From assembly GCA_903970295.1 (NCBI GenBank), contig CAJCHQ010000144.1, positions 1-11,996 of the forward strand: a DNA stretch of 11,996 nucleotides. Reading direction: 5' to 3'. Of the stretch, positions 1-5,290 are shown piece by piece; position 1 is the first letter of the stretch, and every line of letters begins with the position of its first letter. Made by a program: the position numbers and the translations under genes. Below the pieces are notes generated by a model. It saw nothing but the letters and a program-made list of their open reading frames with translations, was not told where the DNA came from and ran no database searches. Source of the DNA: Bryobacterales bacterium (lineage in GTDB: Bacteria > Cyanobacteriota > Vampirovibrionia > Obscuribacterales > Obscuribacteraceae).

Positions 1-310
1 TCATGTCTTGATCTTGCGCAGCGAAAAGCTTCATGACTGCTTGATTAGATGCCAAAGAAGGATCAGCGGCAAGAATTTGATCTTGCGCTTTGAATACGCT
101 AGCCATGGCGCTCGCCCCTTGCTGATCAGATTGCCCTCCGCCCGTAAAACTTACGGGGGGCAAATATGCCGATGACGAGTCATATGTTGTCGGTACAAAG
201 TTGGTGAGTGATTTCTGGTCATAACTATCGGCATGAAGACTTGTCGATGAGTTCTGTTTTTGAGTATCCGACGTCGAAGCGCTTTCGTAGTTTTTTACTG
301 GTGAAGCCAT
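1..310 (-). CDS. Hypothetical Ser/Thr/Gln-rich protein, C-terminus cut by the window edge
   Basis: The frame is open from an ATG at 310-308 down to base 2, giving 103 residues with no stop, so the C-terminus lies outside the window. The start is supported by GAGG about 8 nt upstream (read on the minus strand). Residues 1-65 are low complexity (Ser, Thr, Gln, Asp, Tyr, Gly), with no signal peptide or membrane segment, and look disordered. From residue 73 the chain becomes helical: FKAQDQ at 73-78 recurs as FAAQDQ at 96-101, 23 residues later. The match is also exact at DNA level (12 bp at 8-19 and 77-88), so the unseen part may be a helical repeat protein. I do not recognise a family and assign no function. 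It is transcribed away from its neighbours. Confidence 0.75.
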   Translation of the reverse strand, partial: MASPVKNYESASTSDTQKQNSSTSLHADSYDQKSLTNFVPTTYDSSSAYLPPVSFTGGGQSDQQGASAMASVFKAQDQILAADPSLASNQAVMKLFAAQDQDM

Positions 311-627
311 TGTGATCCCTCAGCTTTTAGAAAGTAGGATTGTGAATCAACGCTGCGAAAGCATCGGTGAAAGTTGCGCACCATTCACAAAAAGCGGTGC
401 GCGCTAGCAGACAACTAGTAATAAGTTGGGACGAAAGCGATTGATAGGTCTTTAAAGCGGCTCAGTTTCGTAATTCTACTAACGGATGGTCACAGCTGTG
501 TTACACGAAGGGAGGGAAAAGCGAGCCACCATTAGCGAAATATGTCAGGAGTGTTTTCAGTCCTCATAGAGCGATTCGGCGACATCCATTCCGGCTGGAA
601 CTAACCAAGGACCGTCCAAGTTTTACC
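311..627. other. Gene-poor stretch
   Basis: No convincing gene was found here on either strand. A short frame starting with ATG at 542 encodes 20 residues and has no close SD. The only clear structure is the inverted repeat at 376-402. The stretch must hold the promoter of the minus-strand gene that starts at 310, but no good -35/-10 pair could be picked out. Confidence 0.5.
376..402. repeat. Perfect 7-bp inverted repeat upstream of the left-edge gene
   Basis: GCGCACC (376-382) pairs exactly with GGTGCGC (396-402) across a 13-nt loop. It lies about 66 nt upstream of the minus-strand start at 310. It is on the 5' side of that gene and no T-run follows on the minus strand, so it is not that gene's terminator. 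An operator or a leader hairpin is possible; neither is proven. Confidence 0.45.
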
Positions 628-759
628 GTGAGCCACCGCGCACGGTTCATCGAAGTGGTCTATGATGACGCGAACAATCCAAAGTTTCGTGAAGTATTTG
701 CGGAAGCTCACGAGTTATTGAATCGAAACGGAAAAAATAATCATGGAACCGATAATTGA
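628..759 (+). CDS. Possible 43-residue ORF overlapping the VOC gene start
   Basis: A GTG at 628 opens a frame that ends at TGA 757-759, overlapping the VOC gene start (743) by 17 nt. The same frame is open back to a TAG at 445-447 but contains no ATG. The product is hydrophilic and looks protein-like (ARFIEVVYDDANNPKF, then an amphipathic FREVFAEAHELLNR). The only SD-like motif is AAGGA at 607-611, about 16 nt upstream of the GTG, which is weak. It could be a real small gene coupled to the VOC gene, the end of a decayed gene, or chance. No function is assigned. Confidence 0.3.
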   Translation: MSHRARFIEVVYDDANNPKFREVFAEAHELLNRNGKNNHGTDN

Positions 760-1180
760 CCACATCCAAATAACTGTTAAAGACATGAGCATCGCTGTGC
801 CTTTCTATGAAAAGATGCTGCCGCTCCTCGGTTTCGATCCTGCAAAGAGGGGCAGTGCAATGATCGAAAAGCACCAGTTTCAGGTCGTGGAGTGGCAACA
901 TCCCCGACTGTGTTTTGCAATAACTTCACCGAGAATCGCGTTCGAGAATGACACGATCAATCGCAGAAAACCCGGTGCACTGCATCACCTCGCATTCAAA
1001 GCCTCGACCCGCGTCGAAGTCGACAAACTGCATGATCAACTAAGAGGGATCGGCGCTACGATAGTAACGCCTCCGCGAGAATATCCAGAATATACTCCAC
1101 CCGGATATTACGCACTTTTCTTCAAAGATCTCGAAGGTATCAAATATGAAATTGTTTGCCACGAACAATCGAAGCCTTGA
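743..1180 (+). CDS. VOC-superfamily (glyoxalase/bleomycin resistance/dioxygenase fold) protein
   Basis: This is a 145-residue cytoplasmic protein, about the usual length for a two-module VOC protein made of paired beta-alpha-beta3 units. The first module opens with DHIQITVKDMSIAVPFYEKM (residues 6-25) and reaches LLGF. The second opens with ALHHLAFKAS (79-88) and ends with DLEGIKYEIV (129-138). Candidate metal ligands are H7, H81 or H82, and E136; the ligand at the end of the first module is less clear. VOC enzymes use a divalent metal for isomerisation, epimerisation, ring cleavage or thiol transfer, and the substrate cannot be read from sequence. The SD is weak (GGAAAA upstream). The start lies inside a short upstream ORF and the 3' end overlaps another, so coupling is possible. 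It probably shares a transcript with the di-iron gene downstream. Confidence 0.88.
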   Translation: MEPIIDHIQITVKDMSIAVPFYEKMLPLLGFDPAKRGSAMIEKHQFQVVEWQHPRLCFAITSPRIAFENDTINRRKPGALHHLAFKASTRVEVDKLHDQLRGIGATIVTPPREYPEYTPPGYYALFFKDLEGIKYEIVCHEQSKP

Positions 1181-1265
1181 TCTAAATCTCGATCCAAGCC
1201 TTGGTCTACATTATGGTTTAAACTCTGACCTAAACGACTCAATTCTTCAAACCGTTGGGCTCTGA
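1146..1265 (+). CDS. Possible 39-residue periodic small ORF between the VOC and di-iron genes
   Basis: ATG at 1146 is preceded by GAAGG at 1133-1137 with an 8-nt spacer, a better SD than either neighbour has. The frame overlaps the last 35 nt of the VOC gene and ends at TGA 1263-1265, two bases before the next ATG (1268). After about ten residues the product is rich in Leu, Asn and Asp with eight-residue spacing: SLDLNLDP, SLGLHYGL, NSDLNDS. This reflects a degenerate 24-bp DNA repeat, for example AAGCCTTGATCTA (1172-1184) against AAGCCTTGGTCTA (1196-1208). There is no signal peptide and no family was recognised. Its exact fit in the gap argues for a real gene or a coupling device. The alternative is a repeat in a short spacer that happens to be open. 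Confidence 0.35.
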   Translation: MKLFATNNRSLDLNLDPSLGLHYGLNSDLNDSILQTVGL

Positions 1266-1267
1266 TC

Positions 1268-1822
1268 ATGGAACAGGAGGTTCATCGACAGAAGTTGATT
1301 CAAATCTTGCAGTTGGCTTACTCCGGGGAGCTGGCTGCAGCCCTTGCCTATGCCGGCCACTGGCGCTCACTGAGGAAACGCGATCAGATAGACGCGATTC
1401 ATCAAATCGAAATGGACGAATGGCACCACCGTCAACATCTGCTCAAAATGCTTCACTCATTGGAAGCAAAGCCGACCGCCTGGCGTGACATCGTGATGGG
1501 CTGCCTCGGCTGCATTATCTTTCTCGGCTGCTTCATCAGCGGCTGGTTCTTTGCCATGTATTTTGCCGGCAGGCTCGAGGACGGCAATATACTCGAATAC
1601 CAAGTCGCTGCCCAGCACGCCCAGGCTCTGCAATTGAACAGTCTTGTCAAGCAACTACTTGCCTTCTCTGCCAAAGAAGAAGAACACGAAGTGTACTTTT
1701 ACAACATAGTGCGCGACCACTGGATGCTAGCCCCGATGAAAAGTGTTTTTAAATGGGGACCTCAACCGGGTGAAGCAGCCAAAGCCCTCAGTACAAGCGC
1801 TCTGGAAGAGAATCGCTTTTGA
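1268..1822 (+). CDS. COQ7-like ferritin-fold di-iron carboxylate protein, probably membrane-associated
   Basis: This 184-residue protein has the di-iron four-helix pattern E, ExxH, E, ExxH: E21 (in SGELAAALAY), E51-H54 (EWHH), E110 (ILEYQVAAQHA) and E137-H140 (EEEH). The 30-residue spacing from first Glu to first ExxH is that of COQ7-type hydroxylases, and the length also fits. Residues about 75-100 are strongly hydrophobic (GCLGCIIFLGCFISGWFF), as expected for a membrane-embedded or interfacial helix between the two halves. Such proteins bind two irons and use O2 for hydroxylation or oxidation. The substrate here is unknown, and nothing nearby suggests a quinone pathway. The C-terminal 25 residues look disordered. 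The SD is poor; the start lies 2 nt after the stop of the 39-residue ORF, so coupling is possible. A hairpin spans the stop codon. Confidence 0.8.
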   Translation: MEQEVHRQKLIQILQLAYSGELAAALAYAGHWRSLRKRDQIDAIHQIEMDEWHHRQHLLKMLHSLEAKPTAWRDIVMGCLGCIIFLGCFISGWFFAMYFAGRLEDGNILEYQVAAQHAQALQLNSLVKQLLAFSAKEEEHEVYFYNIVRDHWMLAPMKSVFKWGPQPGEAAKALSTSALEENRF

Positions 1823-1834
1823 GACAAAGCGATT
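1811..1834 (+). repeat. Perfect 9-bp hairpin spanning the di-iron gene stop codon
   Basis: AATCGCTTT (1811-1819) pairs exactly with AAAGCGATT (1826-1834). The 6-nt loop TGAGAC contains the TGA stop (1820-1822). After one mismatch, two more pairs (1808-1809 with 1836-1837) can form. No T-run follows, so it is not a classic rho-independent terminator. It could stabilise the 3' end or reduce read-through into the 69-residue gene. Confidence 0.55.
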
Positions 1835-1986
1835 ATCAGAAAAGTGCTCTTCAGCAAATCGCCCTCCAGTAGAGTCGACATCAGAGAATCGATCTTCACA
1901 TGAGGCAACTTCGATTTTATTCATCCGTCAAACCAAACAGCCGTCACCTATCGCTGCTCGGCTAACTGCAGACACAGAGGTTTAAT

Positions 1987-2196
1987 ATGACTGATACCAG
2001 CAAATCCCAAGCAATTGCCCATCCTCAGCCGGATCCCAAGGTCAAAGCCGACGATATAAAAAAGGCTGTGGAAGTAGTTAGCGATGACTCAGCTTCAACT
2101 GCTGAGAAAAATAAGTCTCACGAGCTGATTAAAACCACCGCTGACGACGCCAAGAAAGCTGAATCATTCAAGCCTGCCAAGCCAGAAGCGAAATAG
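1987..2196 (+). CDS. Small Lys/Ala/Asp-rich, probably disordered protein
   Basis: This 69-residue protein has a well-placed SD (AGAGG at 1976-1980, 6 nt before ATG). It is almost entirely charged or small residues, with no Cys, Trp, Phe-rich core or membrane segment. A short motif repeats: KADDIKKA at 20-27 and TADDAKKA at 50-57. The C-terminus is basic and Pro-rich (FKPAKPEAK). The composition suggests an intrinsically disordered or helix-on-binding cytoplasmic protein, broadly like small stress or desiccation proteins or nucleic-acid-associated Lys/Ala tails. Composition alone does not set a function. It lies 164 nt after the di-iron gene on the same strand, so it may have its own promoter. 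Confidence 0.6.
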   Translation: MTDTSKSQAIAHPQPDPKVKADDIKKAVEVVSDDSASTAEKNKSHELIKTTADDAKKAESFKPAKPEAK

Positions 2197-2358
2197 TCCC
2201 AGACAAAGCGCGGAACGTTACCCGGGCGTGCAGTTCCCCGGCGAGCGAACAGGGCCCCGGCAAAGAGCGCCTGAGCGCGGTTAGGCTCAATAATTCAGAA
2301 AATTTTCGTACAACTTTCTCGCCCCCCAGATCCTTGGCTGGAAAGGCTTTGAGACCAA

Positions 2359-2390
2359 TTCGTCCGATTTCCGTGCAGGTTCCGGACGAA
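2359..2390. repeat. 8-bp inverted repeat in the spacer between convergent genes
   Basis: TTCGTCCG (2359-2366) pairs exactly with CGGACGAA (2383-2390) across a 16-nt loop. It sits between the 3' ends of the 69-residue gene (plus) and the NmrA-like gene (minus). Neither side has a T-run, so termination is only a guess. The rest of the 2197-2481 spacer is GC-rich near 2215-2275 and holds no gene I can support. Confidence 0.35.
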
Positions 2391-2481
2391 CGGGCAACAA
2401 TAGTTTCAATCAGGCTCTCAACGGAAAACAAAAATTTCTGACACCGACGATTTCGAAAAACCATGGCCGAGTTTCTTCAGT

Positions 2482-3369
2482 CTATTTTGATAACGCCAGG
2501 AGCTTGTCGCGATGCAGATTTGCCCATTGGCGAATCGATATACCGGGGCGACCGAAAAGTGTTTGCATGTCATCGCGGACTGTGCCAAGGTAGCCCATGC
2601 GTCCATCTTCAATTTGCACGAAACAATCAGCGACAGCCAGGAAGTACGGGTCCACCGATTTGCCATCACGAACAAAATCTTTGAGGAATTGACCAGGTGG
2701 TTGAACGTCGGAGACTATCGTTTTGCCGGTAACTTCGTTGAATGTCTTCAAGACTTCGGTTAAGTTCGCCGATTCGGTTGAAAACCAGTAGTCTTTGCCG
2801 AAGTGAGCATCGCCTTCGGCAAGAATTTTAGCCGATGCTTCACCGACGTCTTCAAGCGCGATCCAGCCTAGCGACTTATTCGTGTAATAGCGTGCCGTGC
2901 CGTCTTTGATGATGCCGTAAAAACCAGTGAAATTTTGCAGAAAGCAATTCGGATGCAAAAAAGTGTAGCTAATGCCGCTGACACTTATATAAGCTTCAAT
3001 CATTTGATGCCAGGCAAAATGGGCGTCGTAACAGTCTTCGTCCGGCGAAAACACACCGAGATGAACGATGTGTTTGACACCGGCTCGCCTTGCGGCATCG
3101 ACCAGGGCTTTGCTTTGCACAAGCATTTCTACCGTATAGCCAGTCAACAGAAAGAGGCTGTTAACACCCTGGATTGCGTCACCGAAAGTGCGCGGTTCGG
3201 CGAGGTCGAGATAGACGGCTTCGCCATATTGTTTTTGCAGTTCGGGCAATTCTTCCTTGCGGCGGCTGGTGACGCGGATCTGGACAGACGAGTATTGGCG
3301 TAAGGCTTGCGCAACCAATTTGCCAAGCTGCCCGGTGACGCCCAGGACCAGCGCCCTTTTATCGCTCAT
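2482..3369 (-). CDS. NmrA-type NAD(P)-binding protein (atypical short-chain dehydrogenase/reductase)
   Basis: This 295-residue cytoplasmic protein has a Rossmann N-terminus, ALVLGVTGQLGKLVAQAL, with the GxxGxxG loop at G10, G13 and G16. A basic patch (TSRRKE, 34-39) after the second strand suggests NADPH preference. It continues as a typical NmrA/SDR-a core: VYLDLAEP (52-59), VNSLFLLTG (69-77), GVKHIVHLGVFSPD (97-110), then ISYTFLHPNCFLQNF (133-147). The usual catalytic YxxxK is absent; that region reads HFAWHQMIEAYI. Relatives include quinone or aldehyde reductases and redox-sensing NmrA regulators, so either role is possible and the substrate is unknown. The start is well supported by AAGGAG about 8 nt upstream and by a promoter at 3432-3461. 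It is divergent from the DUF1800 operon. Confidence 0.88.
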   Translation of the reverse strand: MSDKRALVLGVTGQLGKLVAQALRQYSSVQIRVTSRRKEELPELQKQYGEAVYLDLAEPRTFGDAIQGVNSLFLLTGYTVEMLVQSKALVDAARRAGVKHIVHLGVFSPDEDCYDAHFAWHQMIEAYISVSGISYTFLHPNCFLQNFTGFYGIIKDGTARYYTNKSLGWIALEDVGEASAKILAEGDAHFGKDYWFSTESANLTEVLKTFNEVTGKTIVSDVQPPGQFLKDFVRDGKSVDPYFLAVADCFVQIEDGRMGYLGTVRDDMQTLFGRPGISIRQWANLHRDKLLALSK

Positions 3370-3431
3370 GAATTACGCTCCTTGCTTGCCAGTGTGTGTG
3401 ACGCGAGAGAATTTTACGCGAGGCGCTAGGT

Positions 3432-3461
3432 ATTATATAGAACGTGTGAAGGAATTCCCAA
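3432..3461 (-). promoter_or_regulatory. Predicted sigma70 promoter for the NmrA-like gene
   Basis: On the minus strand the -35 reads TTGGGA (3461-3456) and the -10 is a consensus TATAAT (3437-3432), with an 18-nt spacer. The predicted transcript starts near 3425 and gives a leader of about 55 nt before the ATG at 3369. The -35 is only a 4/6 match. Confidence 0.5.
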
Positions 3462-3512
3462 AGCGCGGTCAATCATGGGGCAGTTCAGCCTTCACGCAAT
3501 CTACATAATTTG

Positions 3513-3541
3513 TTGTCATAGTCCATCAGTAAGCACATAAT
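3513..3541 (+). promoter_or_regulatory. Predicted sigma70 promoter for the DUF1800-DUF1501 operon
   Basis: The -35 is TTGTCA (3513-3518) and the -10 is CATAAT (3536-3541). Each matches consensus at 5 of 6 bases and they are 17 nt apart. Transcription would start near 3548, leaving a leader of about 50 nt that contains the start-site hairpin. Confidence 0.62.
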
Positions 3542-3576
3542 GTTTTGCACTCATAACCGCGGCGGCTCAAGGCAGC

Positions 3577-3595
3577 ATCAATTTTTGGAATTGAT
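3577..3595 (+). promoter_or_regulatory. Hairpin enclosing the SD-like bases of the DUF1800 gene
   Basis: ATCAATT (3577-3583) pairs perfectly with AATTGAT (3589-3595) around the loop TTTGG. The helix ends 2 nt before the ATG at 3598. The only SD-like bases close to the start (GGA, 3587-3589) lie in the loop and the first base of the 3' arm. This could reduce or tune initiation, but the AT-rich stem would be weak. Confidence 0.45.
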
Positions 3596-3597
3596 AA

Positions 3598-5280
3598 ATG
3601 AAGTTTTCGTGTTTCTCACTAGCCTTATTGCTTACTATCGGTGGTTCTGACGGGCAGCTGGCGAGCGCTGCTTATGCCGAGCAAAACGGCCCCACCGCAG
3701 CCGTTTTCGAGCAGCAGAGGCAAGTCCCGAACCATCCAACTGCAGCCGCTTTCGAACAACCAAGGCAAGCTGTGAGCAGCGCTTCTGCCGTTCATCTTTT
3801 GAACCGCCTCAGTTTTGGTCCAAGAGCCGGCGACATCGATCGCGTCAAATCGATGGGCATTCAGGGCTATATCGAGCAACAATTGAATCCCCAAACTTTA
3901 CCAGAATCTCCAGTTGTGCAGAACTTGGAAGCTAATAGCTCGACCAATCGAGTATCTAACGAAGAATTGATCGCCGACTTCCGATCTTTGCAAAAGCAAA
4001 TTAACCAGGTGAGGAAGCAAGAAGGTGATCAAGCGGACAAGGGTGAAAGCGGCAAATTAAAGCAATTAACGGGCGTCTATAAAAATCTGCGCGACCACGA
4101 TATGGAAATTAAATTAGCCCGCTGCATCGAGAGCCCGAAGCAGTTGCAGGAAGTGATGACTGAATTCTGGTTCAATCATTTCAACGTTGTTTTGAACAAA
4201 GGCATCGACAACATATTAGTGGAAGCCTACGAAAATCAGGCGATCAGACCGAATTCGCTGGGAAGATTCCGCGATTTAGTGGAGGCGACGTGCCACCATC
4301 CAGCTATGCTTTTTTACCTGGACAACTGGGAGAACACCGCTCCCAATAGCCCCGAAGCACATGGCAAAGGACTCAACGAAAACTACGCTCGGGAACTCAT
4401 GGAGTTGCATACGCTAGGCGTTGACGGAGGTTATACGCAGAGGGACGTGACTGAGCTGGCGCGAGTTTTAACCGGGCTCAGCCTGGCGCCACAGGGTCCG
4501 CAGCGGCAAAAGCCGATGCATATGGGCGGGCGCAGAGGCATGTTCATGGAACAAATGCAGATGCGAAATCAAATGCAAAACCAGATGCAGCGAGTAGACA
4601 ACTTCGGTGCTTATTTCTACCCGGGACGTCACGACTTCGGTACTAAAACTATTCTCGGTTATCGCGTGAGCGGTCAAGGTGAGGCAGAGATTGAAGAATG
4701 TATCGACATGCTCGTGCGCAACCCAGCTACTGCGCACCACATAAGCTACCAGCTATGTCAATATTTCGTTTGTGACAACCCACCGGCCAGCCTGGTCAAC
4801 AAGGTGGCGGGGCGCTTCCAGCAAACAGATGGTGATATCAAATCGGTGCTGAGAGAATTATTCTACAGCCCTGAATTCTGGGATCCCAAATATGAGAATG
4901 CCAAATACAAAACGCCGCTGCGCTATGCTGTTTCAGCGGTGCGTGCGACTGGCGTGCAAATCTCGAATTACGGTCCGATCAATCAATTCTTGCGTTTGCA
5001 AGGACAACCCCTGTATGGTTGTATCACGCCTGACGGCTATAAAAATACCAAAGACGCATGGCTCAATCCAGACAGCTTGATTCGCCGGATCAACTTCGCC
5101 ACCTCGCTAGGAGCCGGACGCTGGGCGGGCGAACAACTGGAAGCGCCGGAATATCGAACGCTTGGTGCCACCATTAGCGATGGCGTATTCACGGAGCGCA
5201 CGGTATCCGTGGTGGCTAAATCGCCCGATTCTTTAAAATCCGCTGTCGTGCTCGGCAGCCCCGAGTTTATGCATTATTAG
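3598..5280 (+). CDS. Exported DUF1800-family protein
   Basis: This 560-residue protein starts with a Sec signal peptide: basic MKF, a hydrophobic core, and an AYA-EQ cleavage site near residue 27. Mature residues 32-59 hold two copies of a 15-residue unit, PTAAVFEQQRQVPNH and PTAAAFEQPRQAV. The DUF1800 body follows: HLLNRLSFGPRAGDI (66-80), FWFNHFNV (190-197), NENYARELMELHTLGVDGGY (260-279), RHDFGTKTILG (344-354), GQGEAEI (359-365) and the C-terminal TDGDIKSVLRELFYSPEF. A Met/Gln-rich insert at about 307-332 splits the domain. DUF1800 proteins are widespread exported proteins with no established activity, usually encoded beside DUF1501, as here. The start is the only ATG that gives the full signal peptide. 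The stop is 10 nt from the DUF1501 start. Confidence 0.93.
   Translation: MKFSCFSLALLLTIGGSDGQLASAAYAEQNGPTAAVFEQQRQVPNHPTAAAFEQPRQAVSSASAVHLLNRLSFGPRAGDIDRVKSMGIQGYIEQQLNPQTLPESPVVQNLEANSSTNRVSNEELIADFRSLQKQINQVRKQEGDQADKGESGKLKQLTGVYKNLRDHDMEIKLARCIESPKQLQEVMTEFWFNHFNVVLNKGIDNILVEAYENQAIRPNSLGRFRDLVEATCHHPAMLFYLDNWENTAPNSPEAHGKGLNENYARELMELHTLGVDGGYTQRDVTELARVLTGLSLAPQGPQRQKPMHMGGRRGMFMEQMQMRNQMQNQMQRVDNFGAYFYPGRHDFGTKTILGYRVSGQGEAEIEECIDMLVRNPATAHHISYQLCQYFVCDNPPASLVNKVAGRFQQTDGDIKSVLRELFYSPEFWDPKYENAKYKTPLRYAVSAVRATGVQISNYGPINQFLRLQGQPLYGCITPDGYKNTKDAWLNPDSLIRRINFATSLGAGRWAGEQLEAPEYRTLGATISDGVFTERTVSVVAKSPDSLKSAVVLGSPEFMHY
3691..3774 (+). repeat. 45-bp tandem repeat in the DUF1800 N-terminus
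   Basis: Two adjacent copies, one of 45 bp (3691-3735) and one about 39 bp long (3736-3774), encode the PTAA(V/A)FEQ(Q/P)RQ units just after the signal peptide. The codons differ between copies (for example CCC ACC against CCA ACT) while the residues are kept. The duplication is therefore not very recent and is under protein-level constraint. Confidence 0.65.
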
Positions 5281-5290
5281 GAGTGGCATC

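Noticed and set aside
1191..1208. CCAAGCCTTGG palindrome as an operator
   Set aside because: The arms are only 5 bp, and the site is better explained as part of the 24-bp degenerate repeat in the 39-codon ORF.
2168..2464. 98-codon minus-strand open frame just after the NmrA-like gene
   Set aside because: It has no SD, its composition is not protein-like, and it overlaps the end of the well-supported 69-residue gene.
2935..3303. 122-codon plus-strand open frame inside the NmrA-like gene
   Set aside because: It is antisense to a Rossmann-fold gene with strong start signals, and has no support of its own.
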